Source of the DNA: Ruegeria sp. PrR005
GTDB lineage: Bacteria; Pseudomonadota; Alphaproteobacteria; Rhodobacterales; Rhodobacteraceae
Assembly (NCBI RefSeq): GCF_010500245.1
Contig: NZ_JAAGOX010000004.1
Location: 62,001-126,000 of the forward strand
DNA: 64,000 nucleotides
Reading direction: 5' to 3'
Shown: one piece after another, positions 46,247 through 54,553 of the stretch
Layout of the letters: every line of letters starts with the position of its first letter
Numbering within the stretch: position 1 is the stretch's first letter
Made by a program: the position numbers and the translations under genes
The notes under the pieces: generated by a model
What the model saw: the letters and a program-made list of their open reading frames with translations, nothing else
Database searches by the model: none
What the model was told of the DNA's origin: nothing

Positions 46247-47134
46247 TCAGGGATCGGTTCGCGTGCGCCAGATCGGGACGCGCTGCGGCGCCACCTGATC
46301 CCACAGCAGGAACAGCCCCGACCCCATCACGATGGCCACGCCAAGCCATGTCATGGGGTGCGGCCACTCGCCAAAGGCCCAGGCGCCCAGCCCGACCATC
46401 CAGACGAATTGCAGGTTCAACAGCGGCGTCACGACATAGGCGGCCAACAGGCGCAGCGCCACGACCAGTAGCCACCGCGCCGCGAACAATAGCCCGGCAT
46501 AGGCCAGAACCCAGCCGAGATCGGTCAGAGGCATCGGCCGCCAGAAGAACGGCAGCGCCAGACCCATGCTAAGCCCAAGTGCAAGATTGGGATAGAACAC
46601 CTGCGCCAGTGCGTTTTGTTCAAACCGGGCGATATAGCGCGAAAGGACCAGTGAAAACGTCCCGGTCACTACCCCGCCCATGGCACAGAGATGACCGGGT
46701 GACGCCGTGCCGACACCGCCGGGCATCAGGCACAATAGCCCAACAAACCCCGCGATCAGCGCCGCCCAGGCGGCCGGACGTGGATGTTCGCGCAGCATCA
46801 AGCCCGACATCAGTGCTGCCGTGATCGGCATCAGCCCGACAAACACGAAGACATCCGCGAATGGCAGCAAGCGAAAGGCATTGAAAAAACAGATCGATGC
46901 CAGAACCGTCGCCACCGCGCGCAAGGCCATGGTCCCAGGACAGACGGTGCGCAGCGCCCGAGCAGACTGCCCCCCGGCCGCAACCAGGCTGAGCGCCGCA
47001 ACGATCACACCCGAAATGGCAAACAATTGTGGCGCGGCATAGCCTTGGGCGATGAACTTGGTGATGGCATCGGCCGAGGAGATGACGGCGGTATAGGCCA
47101 GCACCAGCAGCCCTCCAACCAGCGCCGCCCTCAT
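46247..47134 (-). CDS. DMT-superfamily (EamA) transporter coupled to an unknown gene
   Basis: The 295-residue exporter-type membrane protein has about ten hydrophobic spans in two EamA repeats (LRAVATVLASICFFNAFRLL and LLNLQFVWMVGLGAWAFGEWP mark the halves). Its ATG overlaps the stop of the upstream unknown gene by 4 bases, so the two are translated together. This exporter may carry a product or metabolite linked to the upstream pair. It ends 7 bases from the convergent erpA stop. Confidence 0.87.
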   Translation of the reverse strand: MRAALVGGLLVLAYTAVISSADAITKFIAQGYAAPQLFAISGVIVAALSLVAAGGQSARALRTVCPGTMALRAVATVLASICFFNAFRLLPFADVFVFVGLMPITAALMSGLMLREHPRPAAWAALIAGFVGLLCLMPGGVGTASPGHLCAMGGVVTGTFSLVLSRYIARFEQNALAQVFYPNLALGLSMGLALPFFWRPMPLTDLGWVLAYAGLLFAARWLLVVALRLLAAYVVTPLLNLQFVWMVGLGAWAFGEWPHPMTWLGVAIVMGSGLFLLWDQVAPQRVPIWRTRTDP

Positions 47135-48207
47135 ACCGCCACCTGCATCCGGGCAGCCCGTGCAAAGCCTGCAAAGAAACTATCGAAATGCGAACTGCTT
47201 GAAACCGCTTCGGTCAGGATGTCGTGGCCTGTTTGACCCAGCGCGGCCCTGACCCGAGGGGCCATGACCCCCCAGTCGCCGCTGCGACCCGAGCCCATCC
47301 GAAAGATGCATTCCGAGATTGCCCGCAAGGGGCCGGCAAAGGCCGGTTCCCGATAAAACGCAACTGGACCCGCAGCCAAGGGGCCCTCGAACGCCCGCAC
47401 GCCCGCTACCCGCGCTGCCCAGCCACAAACGAGGTATTCGTGATAGTCATCCTGCGCAGCCCCATTTGGGCGTTCCAGAACTGTAAAGGCCCTTGCTGCG
47501 TTCAAAACCCAATTTTCCCAGATTGCGGACGGCGTTGCGCCAGCGTAGCGCATGGCGACACAGATTTCAGCCAAAAGATCCGCGTTCTGTTCCAGATAGG
47601 CGAGAATCCCGGCATATTCCAAGCTGATCAGCGCTTGCGGCGGCAATTCTGGATCCTTGCGCCCGTACTCCGACAGATAAAAAACGATATGGGTTAGCTC
47701 ATACGCAGCCTTCTTGTTCGGCAAGGCAAAGGTTGCCGACCGCGAGATGAACCGGTGCAAACGCTCTGTCAGCGCGCCGTCCTCAGAGCGCAGCACGACG
47801 CCGCGCCGCGACAGCAAGCGCCGCGCCTCGGCGCGTTGCAAGTCCGACAGTTCCGCCTCGGGCAGGCCCTGCGCAGCGACCCAGTGCGCCGATGCCTCCC
47901 CCTTGGCGCCGCCGAGACCGAGGTCTTCGAGGTCCAGGCAGAGCGACAGCAAAAAGCGATAGTATTGCGGAAAGAACTCAAGCCGCTTTTCGATCTCTTG
48001 ATAAAGGGCGTGGTGCGGCTCAAGCGCGGCTGGGTCCAGCGTCTGCCCCGTACATTCCAGAATGTTCAGAAGCTCGGCGTTTTCCTTGAGCCAGAAAACA
48101 TCGTCGACAGAGCGCCGGTGATCGGCGAAACCGGCGACGAGGGCGGCAGGCCCCGCGAGGGGCCTGACCAGGGCACGCCGGGCATTCAACTGGATGACGT
48201 TCGACAT
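47131..48207 (-). CDS. Uncharacterised helical protein partnered with the repeat-protein gene
   Basis: The 358-residue, mainly alpha-helical protein has no signal peptide and no membrane span. A distinctive stretch is AAYELTHIVFYLSEYGRKDP (about residues 170-189), and EEY/HEYLVCGWAARVAG-like sequence comes later. It resembles a Rhodobacterales-only family, which from memory may be DUF6902 (unverified). It sits 63 bases after the repeat-protein gene and overlaps the exporter start. The His and aromatic motif could mark an enzyme, but no known catalytic site is recognised. Confidence 0.8.
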   Translation of the reverse strand: MSNVIQLNARRALVRPLAGPAALVAGFADHRRSVDDVFWLKENAELLNILECTGQTLDPAALEPHHALYQEIEKRLEFFPQYYRFLLSLCLDLEDLGLGGAKGEASAHWVAAQGLPEAELSDLQRAEARRLLSRRGVVLRSEDGALTERLHRFISRSATFALPNKKAAYELTHIVFYLSEYGRKDPELPPQALISLEYAGILAYLEQNADLLAEICVAMRYAGATPSAIWENWVLNAARAFTVLERPNGAAQDDYHEYLVCGWAARVAGVRAFEGPLAAGPVAFYREPAFAGPLRAISECIFRMGSGRSGDWGVMAPRVRAALGQTGHDILTEAVSSSSHFDSFFAGFARAARMQVAV

Positions 48208-48270
48208 GAGATTTTTCTCCTGTTTCGCGGCCCCCAGTGGAAAGCCGGCCTGCCTTTTGGTCCGAGCGTC

Positions 48271-48690
48271 TTAGCTGCCCGACGAGAACATCTGGGTCCC
48301 TTCGCCCAGCTTGACGGCGACGGCGACGGCATCCGACATCTGGCAACTGGTCGAGAACATCTGGGTTCCTTCTCCGGCCATCGAATTGGACCCGGTCATC
48401 TGGCAGCTGGTCGAAAACATGTGCACGCCTTCGCCGTCGATCACCGTCGACCGTTTGGCGGGGTTGCAGCTGGTCGAGTAGAGCTGGGTCCCCTCGCCCT
48501 CAATCGTATCCGCGCCCAGCATCGGGCCGCAGCTGGTCGAGAACATCTCGACCCCCTCTCCGATCTGGCCGCATGCCTGTGCCCTGGGTGCGGAACCCGA
48601 GGAAAACAGGCCGGTCACATCACCGTCCAACGTGCTGAAACGATCGCTTGCGAAAGCCGCGGAATAGTCAGTCTTGAACATTGCAGTCAT
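48271..48690 (-). CDS. Cys/Ser-rich protein with six ~21-residue repeats
   Basis: The 139-residue protein has six repeats starting near residues 23, 44, 65, 86, 106 and 129. The unit is GEG-[VT]-[EQH]-[ML]-[FY]-S-[TS]-[SG]-[CS] plus a variable spacer. The four middle repeats end STSC; the first and last end SSGS, like caps. There is no signal peptide or membrane segment. It could be a beta-solenoid, a metal-binding protein or a multi-core precursor peptide with dehydratable Ser/Thr next to Cys. ATG 48690 starts MTAMFKTDY; the frame is open upstream to 48786. It heads a three-gene operon. From memory it may match DUF6749 (unverified). Confidence 0.8.
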   Translation of the reverse strand: MTAMFKTDYSAAFASDRFSTLDGDVTGLFSSGSAPRAQACGQIGEGVEMFSTSCGPMLGADTIEGEGTQLYSTSCNPAKRSTVIDGEGVHMFSTSCQMTGSNSMAGEGTQMFSTSCQMSDAVAVAVKLGEGTQMFSSGS

Positions 48691-48790
48691 GGTCGAAGGT
48701 CCCCTTTTAGGTGTGTTTGACCCCCTCACGGTTGCAGGCCAGTGATGTGATGAAAAGTCTTTTTTCAATTTGTGATTGCAAAACATTCAG

Positions 48791-48799
48791 TTATCCACA
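48791..48799 (+). promoter_or_regulatory. DnaA box 1
   Basis: TTATCCACA is an exact match to the consensus DnaA box. It is preceded about 9 bases upstream by TTGCAAAACATTC. Confidence 0.5.
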
Positions 48800-48866
48800 T
48801 TAACAAATAAAGGCAAAAATATGACACGGAAGAAAATTGCATCACGTTGCAAACATTGAAATTTTT

Positions 48867-48875
48867 TTATCCACA
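48867..48875 (+). promoter_or_regulatory. DnaA box 2
   Basis: A second exact TTATCCACA lies in the same orientation, 76 bases from the first, again preceded by TTGCAAACATTGA. The two form an imperfect direct repeat of about 30 bases. Confidence 0.5.
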
Positions 48876-49032
48876 AGGCAAGAATTTCATGAAAATGCCT
48901 CGATTCACCTCAACCCTTTGGCGAATCATTTGCCACAATCCAGGTGTGCCACCCCCAAGGCGCGGGGCTGAGTCTTGCCCCTGTGTCCCTTTCAGGGATA
49001 GACCGTGAGTGAACAGGACAGGGAGCGCCCCC

Positions 49033-49839
49033 ATGAAGATCGCCACGTTCAACATCAACGGGATCAAGGCAAGGATAGCCGCCCTGCCCGAGTGGCTGGA
49101 CCAGGCCCAGCCCGACGTTGTGGTCTTGCAGGAGATCAAAAGCGTCGACGAGGCCTTCCCGCGCGATCTGTTCGAAGAGCGGGGGTACAATGTCGAAACC
49201 CACGGGCAGAAGAGCTTCAACGGGGTGGCGATCCTTTCAAAACTCCCGCTCGAGGATGTGACCCGCGGCCTGCCGGGGGACGAAACGGACGAACAAGCGC
49301 GCTGGATAGAGGCCACGGTTGTCGGGAAAAAGGCGCTGCGGATCTGCGGCCTTTACCTCCCGAACGGCAACCCGGTCGAACTGGGTGAAGATGGGCATCC
49401 GGTTCCGGGTGGCAAATACGCCTATAAACTAGACTGGATGGAGCGGATGCGCCGCCGCGCCGCCGAATTGCTGGTCGCAGAGGAGCCGGCCCTGATGGCC
49501 GGAGACTATAACATCATCCCCCAGCCCGAAGACGCAAAGCGCCCCGAAGCCTGGCGCGAGGATGCGCTGTTCCGGCCCGAAAGCCGGGCCGCGTTTCGCC
49601 GGATCCTGAACCTCGGGTACACCGAAGCCTTTCGCGCCCGGGAACAGGGGCCGGGCCACTATTCCTTCTGGGATTATCAGGCCGGCGCCTGGAACCGGAA
49701 TGACGGGATACGGATCGACCATCTGCTGCTCAGCCCTCAGGCCGCCGATCTGATGACGGATTGCGGCATCGACAAATCCGTTCGTGGCGGCGACAAGCCG
49801 TCCGACCACGTGCCGGTCTGGATCACTCTCGACCTCTGA
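49033..49839 (+). CDS. xthA: Exodeoxyribonuclease III
   Basis: The 268-residue AP endonuclease/3'-5' exonuclease of base-excision repair has MKIATFNINGIKARI at the N-terminus, VVLQEIKS with the metal Glu, LMAGDYNIIPQPED, and a closing RIDHLLLSP and SDHVPVWITLDL with the catalytic His. ATG 49033 is used. It ends 4 bases from the convergent monooxygenase stop. Confidence 0.95.
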   Translation: MKIATFNINGIKARIAALPEWLDQAQPDVVVLQEIKSVDEAFPRDLFEERGYNVETHGQKSFNGVAILSKLPLEDVTRGLPGDETDEQARWIEATVVGKKALRICGLYLPNGNPVELGEDGHPVPGGKYAYKLDWMERMRRRAAELLVAEEPALMAGDYNIIPQPEDAKRPEAWREDALFRPESRAAFRRILNLGYTEAFRAREQGPGHYSFWDYQAGAWNRNDGIRIDHLLLSPQAADLMTDCGIDKSVRGGDKPSDHVPVWITLDL

Positions 49840-49843
49840 TCGC

Positions 49844-51019
49844 TCAATCGCCGCGGGTCACATCGTGGCGATAGATCCAGTCGAACTGCCGGACCATGCG
49901 AACGGGTGCCACCATTCCGCCAAGACGAAGCGCCATATGCGCCGCGGCGCGGACCGGCCCTGACCGCAGATGGTATTTCCAGGCATTGCCATTGGCAGCC
50001 GCGACCACCCGCTCGACCCGAGGCCGTCGGCGGTTCTGATAGGCATCCAGCGCAATTTCGATCCCGGGCGCCCGCGCCAGTTCCTCGGCCAGAACCCAGG
50101 CGTCCTCCAGCGCCATGTTCGCGCCCTGCGCCATGAATGGCAGGGTCGGATGCGCCGCATCGCCCAGGATGGTAACCCGGCCCTTGTGCCAGCAGCTGGC
50201 CACAGGATGCCGGAACAGCCCCCACAGACCCGGGTCTACAACCCTGCCCAACAACGACATGGGCAGGTCCGAGAAATCGCTGAACGCGGCCCGCAGGTTG
50301 TCGGCGTCGTCCGAATGGCTCCAGCTTTCCGCCGCCCAATCTCGGCGCTCCTGCACCGCGACCAGATTGACCAGACTGCCGTTCCTCAGAGGGTAACACA
50401 CAAGGTGCCGCCCGGGCGCCATGAACACGCGGGCCTCGTCGGCAAGGCCGATGTCATTCGGCACTGTTGCCCGCCAGGCCACCTGCCCCGTGAAGAACGG
50501 GTTTGACGACCCGTTCAGCGCCTTGCGCGCGGGGCTGTGAAGCCCATCAGCCCCGACAATCAGATCCGCCGAGATTCGGGCACCGCTGGTCATGCGCAAG
50601 GTCGGTGGCGACCCGGGCTCGACACTGTCAACTTTTTGCAGCAGGCGAATGTTGATGCCTGCCTGCCGCACGGCATCCGCCAGCAGGTCGATCATGTCGG
50701 CCCGATGTACAAAGGCAAAGCGCAGGTCGTGCGCATGGCGCATCAGATCAAGCCGCAGAACCTCGCCCCGACGATTGTAATCAGCCAGCACCACGGCACG
50801 ACACCGGATCGAAGCTGCCTCAAACTCCTTTTGCAGGCCAAGCGCTGTCAGGACCGCCGCGCCATTTGGGCTGACCTGAATGCCAGCGCCAACTTCGGTG
50901 ATTGCTTCTGCCTGCTCCAGTACGCTCACGTCGGCACCACGCGCCTTCAGAGCCAATGCCGCGGCCAACCCGCCGATCCCGGCGCCTACGATGACGATTT
51001 TGATACCGTTGAGTTGCAT
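49844..51019 (-). CDS. FAD-dependent aromatic-ring hydroxylase (salicylate/3-hydroxybenzoate hydroxylase type)
   Basis: The 391-residue flavoprotein monooxygenase has the Rossmann GxGxxG in IVGAGIGGLAAALAL, VGADGLHS (DG motif) and GDAAHPTLPFMAQGANMALEDA (GD motif). The sequence is closest to salicylate 1-hydroxylase and 3-hydroxybenzoate 6-hydroxylase proteins. No other aromatic-degradation genes are adjacent, so the substrate remains open. Confidence 0.87.
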   Translation of the reverse strand: MQLNGIKIVIVGAGIGGLAAALALKARGADVSVLEQAEAITEVGAGIQVSPNGAAVLTALGLQKEFEAASIRCRAVVLADYNRRGEVLRLDLMRHAHDLRFAFVHRADMIDLLADAVRQAGINIRLLQKVDSVEPGSPPTLRMTSGARISADLIVGADGLHSPARKALNGSSNPFFTGQVAWRATVPNDIGLADEARVFMAPGRHLVCYPLRNGSLVNLVAVQERRDWAAESWSHSDDADNLRAAFSDFSDLPMSLLGRVVDPGLWGLFRHPVASCWHKGRVTILGDAAHPTLPFMAQGANMALEDAWVLAEELARAPGIEIALDAYQNRRRPRVERVVAAANGNAWKYHLRSGPVRAAAHMALRLGGMVAPVRMVRQFDWIYRHDVTRGD

Positions 51020-51035
51020 GGCACTCCCTTAACGG

Positions 51036-51066
51036 AAAAACGCCGAGGCAAAAGCCTCGGCGTTTT
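51036..51066 (-). terminator. Rho-independent terminator of dksA
   Basis: On the minus strand AAAACGCCGAGGC-TTTT-GCCTCGGCGTTTT is a perfect 13-bp stem with a 4-base loop ending in a T-run. It lies 25 bases past the dksA stop and just upstream of the monooxygenase gene. Confidence 0.92.
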
Positions 51067-51091
51067 CGCAGATTGTCGCAGTATCAGCGGA

Positions 51092-51514
51092 TCAATCGTC
51101 GCGATGGACCTTTTCCCGACGTTCGTGACGTTCCTGTGCCTCCAGCGTCATGGTGGCAATTGGACGCGCATCGAGACGCTTGAGGGAGATTGGGTCTCCA
51201 GTGACCTGGCAATAGCCAAACTCACCCTCGTCAATCCGCCGCAGAGCGGCATCGATCTTGGCAACCAGTTTGCGCTGGCGGTCACGGGTCCGAAGTTCCA
51301 ATGCCCGATCCGTTTCCTCGCTGGCGCGATCCGCCACGTCAGGAATGTTGCGCGTGCTGTCCTGCAAGCCTTCGATCGTGTCGCGGCTTCCCGCCATCAA
51401 TTCGGTTTTCCAATTAAGCAGCTTGCGGCGGAAATACTCAAGCTGCCTGTCGTTCATGAATGGCTCGTCTTCGGCCGGGCGATAGTCTTCCGGCAGAAAG
51501 GATTCCGGCTTCAT
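51092..51514 (-). CDS. dksA: DksA-type RNA polymerase-binding regulator lacking the four-Cys zinc finger
   Basis: The 140-residue protein works with ppGpp on RNA polymerase at rRNA and amino-acid promoters. The coiled coil with the acidic tip is clear (IPDVADRASEETDRALELRTRDRQRKL). The zinc-finger positions read C-T-T-A in GYCQVTGDPIS and ATMTLEAQ, where E. coli DksA has four Cys, so zinc binding is unlikely. ATG 51514 has GAGGGAGCAAAG, a strong ribosome site; ATG 51568 (MSEHTTD) is possible. A terminator follows. Confidence 0.92.
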   Translation of the reverse strand: MKPESFLPEDYRPAEDEPFMNDRQLEYFRRKLLNWKTELMAGSRDTIEGLQDSTRNIPDVADRASEETDRALELRTRDRQRKLVAKIDAALRRIDEGEFGYCQVTGDPISLKRLDARPIATMTLEAQERHERREKVHRDD

Positions 51515-51893
51515 CTTTGCTCCCTCGGTATGGCCAACAACGTCCGTATCGGTAGTGTGTTCAGACATTCGGCACCCCCTTCTGCCGCTGCCTTTAACTG
51601 ACGGGCCCGGGAATGTCACTACACAATGACATGCAAAAGCGACCAAATCGGGCCCCCAAACCGAAATCTTCATGGCGCTGAAATCTTAGGCCCAAACCCT
51701 TGTTTTTCTGTCAATTCGTGAACGATCCACCGAGGATCAACACAGTGTTACGTTGCGGAAACCGATAAGTAGAAGCGCGATTACGGCACAACCGGACAGC
51801 ATACGCCCAGACATCCGACGCAGCGGCGTGCCTTGCCAAACGGCCAGTGTCCCTTTACCTCACCTGCGATACGCGCCGCCGAAGGGATTTGCC

Positions 51894-52739
51894 ATGACCG
51901 CACGTTTTCAAGGAACCGCCGAATATGTGGCGACCGAGGATCTGACCATCGCGGTCAATGCAGCCGTGACGCTGGAACGGCCTTTGCTGGTAAAGGGCGA
52001 ACCCGGCACCGGCAAGACCGAGCTGGCCCGTCAAGTCGCCGGTGCCCTTGGCCTGCGGATGATCGAATGGAACATCAAGTCGACGACGCGCGCGCAGCAG
52101 GGCTTGTATGAATACGATGCCGTCAGCCGACTGCGCGACAGCCAGCTGGGCGAAGAACGCGTCCATGACGTTTCGAACTACATCAAGAAGGGCAAGCTGT
52201 GGCAGGCCTTCGAGGCGGATGAAAAGGTGGTTCTGCTGATCGACGAGATCGACAAGGCTGATATCGAGTTTCCCAACGACCTGCTTCAGGAACTCGACAA
52301 GATGGAATTCCACGTCTACGAAACCGGTGAAACGATCAAGGCGCGGAACCGGCCGATCGTGATCATCACATCGAACAACGAAAAGGAACTGCCCGACGCT
52401 TTCCTGCGCCGCTGCTTCTTTCACTACATCCGGTTTCCCGATGAAACCACTATGCGGCGCATCGTCGAGGTTCACCATCCCGGCATCAAGGAAGCCTTGC
52501 TGAGCACCGCGCTGACCCAGTTCTACGAGATTCGCGAGACCTCGGGCCTGAAGAAGAAACCCTCGACATCCGAGGTTCTCGACTGGCTGAAACTCCTGCT
52601 GGCCGAAGATCTGACCGCCGAAGACCTGCGCCGCGACGGCGCAAACGCCCTGCCGAAACTGCATGGTGCGTTGCTCAAGAACGAGCAGGATGTGCATCTT
52701 TTCGAACGTCTCGCCTTCATGGCGCGAAACAAGCGCTGA
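51894..52739 (+). CDS. MoxR-family AAA+ ATPase
   Basis: The 281-residue AAA+ ATPase has Walker A GEPGTGKTELARQ, Walker B VVLLIDEIDKAD, sensor 1 VIITSNNEKELPDAFLRRC and a C-terminal lid. MoxR proteins act as chaperones that load metal cofactors or remodel a partner with a VWA domain. That partner is encoded at 54554, two genes on. ATG 51894 has GAAGGGATTTGCC upstream. A terminator follows, so the VWA gene probably has its own promoter. Confidence 0.92.
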   Translation: MTARFQGTAEYVATEDLTIAVNAAVTLERPLLVKGEPGTGKTELARQVAGALGLRMIEWNIKSTTRAQQGLYEYDAVSRLRDSQLGEERVHDVSNYIKKGKLWQAFEADEKVVLLIDEIDKADIEFPNDLLQELDKMEFHVYETGETIKARNRPIVIITSNNEKELPDAFLRRCFFHYIRFPDETTMRRIVEVHHPGIKEALLSTALTQFYEIRETSGLKKKPSTSEVLDWLKLLLAEDLTAEDLRRDGANALPKLHGALLKNEQDVHLFERLAFMARNKR

Positions 52740-52763
52740 ATCGGTATATTGGTTCCAAGACGT

Positions 52764-52795
52764 GGGCGGTCCCGTTGCGGCCGCCCATTTTGTTT
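52764..52795 (+). terminator. Terminator after the MoxR gene
   Basis: The stem GGGCGGTC/GGCCGCCC (one G-T pair) has a 7-base loop CCGTTGC, followed by ATTTTGTTT on the plus strand. It lies 24 bases after the MoxR stop. Confidence 0.75.
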
Positions 52796-52935
52796 CGAAA
52801 ATACTGGTAAATGAGCCCTTAAATCGCCTTGTCGCGCTTGCTTTGACCCCGCTGCCGATGCGACCATGATCTTGCGAAACGGATCCGGCCACCCACGGAA
52901 CGGACGCGACGACAGGTTCTTGGTATCATTGAGCA

Positions 52936-54375
52936 GTGACAAAGATGCAGATTTTCAGCACCGTTACCCCCACAAAGTCTACGCCGCGCAACCGCATCGG
53001 AATGCGTTTGGCTCATACGCTGTCTTTGGTCTCGGTTCTTGGTCTCGCGGCTTGTTCGACTGTCCCGCTCGAAGATACGCCAACACGCGCCCAGACCACG
53101 GAATTCTCGGTCCAGCCGATGAAGAGTTTCGGCAGCCCGCAGCCGCAACCCGCACAACGCTCCAACGGCAATATCGCGGCCGACTTCCTGTCCCTGCATT
53201 TCCAGCTGGAGAGCGGACGCGAGTTGCCGGTGTTCACGCGCTTCGAAACTCCGATCACGGTCCGTGTGACCGGCTCTCCGCCGCCGAGCCTGCAACCCGA
53301 CCTGACCCGTCTGCTGGGTCGGATGCGCAACGAAGCAGGCATCGACATCCGCCAGATCACCGCCGGTGCGGCCAATATCACCATCGAGGCCGTCAGCCGC
53401 GAGGAGATTGGCCGCGCGCTGCCACAGGCCGCCTGCTTCGTGGTTCCGAACGTGTCCAGCCTGAGCGAATTCCGCCGCGACCGCCGCAAGGACAAGACAA
53501 ATTGGGGCAACCTGCGCAGCCGCGAGCGGTTGGGCGTGTTCGTTCCCTATGACAGCAGCCCGCAGGAGTTGCGCGACTGCCTGCATGAAGAATTGGCACA
53601 GGCCATCGGCCCGCTCAACGATCTCTACCGCCTGCCCGATTCGGTCTTCAACGATGACAATATCCATACCGTTCTGACCGGGTTCGACATGCTGGTGCTC
53701 AAGGCGAGCTATGCGCCGGAACTGCGCAGCGGCATGACGCGGGCCGAGGTGGCGGCTGTTCTGCCCGACATCCTGGGCCGTCTCAATCCGCGTGGTGTCA
53801 CCTATGCGCCGCAACCGGTGATCGCGACCCCGCGGGAATGGATCGAAGCGGTCCAGACCGCGCTTGGCCCCGGCACCGCCTATCAGACCCGGCTGGAATC
53901 GGCCAATCGCAGCGCCCATCTGGCCCAGGCCTGGGGCTGGACCGATCACCGCCGCGCGTTTGGACATTACATGATGGGCCGGATGTTGCAGTCTGGCGAC
54001 CCACAGTTGGCCCAGCGGCATTTCCTGACCGCGATGCAGTACCTGCAATCGACCCCGGGAACCGAACTGCACCGCGCCTATGTGACGACCCAGACTGCGG
54101 CGCATGCTATCACCCTGGGCGATGCGGCCAGCGCGCTGGCGCAGATACGTCCGATGCTGCCGGTGGCGCAGCGTTCGGAAAACGCAGCCCTTCTGTCGAC
54201 CCTGATGATGCTCGAGGCCGAAGCACTCGAGATCCTGGGTGATGCAGAGAAAGCACGCGCCGTGCGGCTGGACAGCGTCGGCTGGGCACGTTACGGGTTC
54301 GGCTCGGACTGGGCGGTTCGCGCCAAGATGCAGGAGATCGCGGCGCTGAACCCCCGCAACAGACTGGGCGGGTAA
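52936..54375 (+). CDS. DUF2927 domain-containing lipoprotein
   Basis: The 479-residue protein has a signal peptide that ends in a lipobox (VSVLGLAACS), so it should be a membrane-anchored lipoprotein. The DUF2927 region follows (about 90-290), with VRVTGSPPPSLQPDLTRLLGRM and LRDCLHEELAQAIGPLNDLYRLPDSVFNDDN, a zincin-like HEE motif. The C-terminal part looks like TPR-type helices. The start is GTG 52936; ATG 53002 would give a tidier signal peptide. It may be a membrane partner of the MoxR-VWA pair around it. Function unknown. Confidence 0.82.
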   Translation: MTKMQIFSTVTPTKSTPRNRIGMRLAHTLSLVSVLGLAACSTVPLEDTPTRAQTTEFSVQPMKSFGSPQPQPAQRSNGNIAADFLSLHFQLESGRELPVFTRFETPITVRVTGSPPPSLQPDLTRLLGRMRNEAGIDIRQITAGAANITIEAVSREEIGRALPQAACFVVPNVSSLSEFRRDRRKDKTNWGNLRSRERLGVFVPYDSSPQELRDCLHEELAQAIGPLNDLYRLPDSVFNDDNIHTVLTGFDMLVLKASYAPELRSGMTRAEVAAVLPDILGRLNPRGVTYAPQPVIATPREWIEAVQTALGPGTAYQTRLESANRSAHLAQAWGWTDHRRAFGHYMMGRMLQSGDPQLAQRHFLTAMQYLQSTPGTELHRAYVTTQTAAHAITLGDAASALAQIRPMLPVAQRSENAALLSTLMMLEAEALEILGDAEKARAVRLDSVGWARYGFGSDWAVRAKMQEIAALNPRNRLGG

Positions 54376-54381
54376 ACACGC

Positions 54382-54549
54382 ATGATTGTCATCACGGCGG
54401 CGCTGGTGGGCGCCCTTCTTGGCGGCCTGACCGCCAAGCGACGTAACGGCACGGCTGCCGATATCGCACAATATGCGGTGGGTTACGCAATTGCCTTTGC
54501 TCTTCTTGGGATGATAGCAACATTGGTGATCCACCGTCTGATGGTCTAA
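54382..54549 (+). CDS. Small two-span membrane protein
   Basis: The product has 55 residues with two hydrophobic helices (VITAALVGALLGGLTA and YAVGYAIAFALLGMIATLVI) joined by a basic loop AKRRNG. It starts 6 bases after the DUF2927 gene stop and ends 4 bases before the VWA gene, so it is certainly part of that transcript. I do not recognise a family. The tight packing between two real genes makes it convincing. Confidence 0.78.
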   Translation: MIVITAALVGALLGGLTAKRRNGTAADIAQYAVGYAIAFALLGMIATLVIHRLMV

Positions 54550-54553
54550 GCTG

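Larger units (their letters stand above)
48691..49032. other. AT-rich spacer with two DnaA boxes
   Basis: This 342-base gap holds no convincing gene. From about 48735 to 48900 it is markedly AT-rich against its surroundings. It contains two exact DnaA boxes, two GANTC methylation sites (48903 and 48924 region) and a repeated TTGCAAA-CATT motif. It must hold the promoters of the divergent repeat-protein (-) and exonuclease III (+) genes. Confidence 0.7.

Noticed and set aside
48735-48900. Chromosomal replication origin
   Set aside because: Only two DnaA boxes, no origin-type neighbours (dnaA, parAB, hemE, gidB) and no unwinding repeats. Kept as a DnaA-site finding only.
52789-52819. TTTCGAAAATACTGGTAAATGAG as another element copy
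   Set aside because: It resembles the head of copies B and C, but the GGGGG run and both hairpins are missing. The match could be chance.
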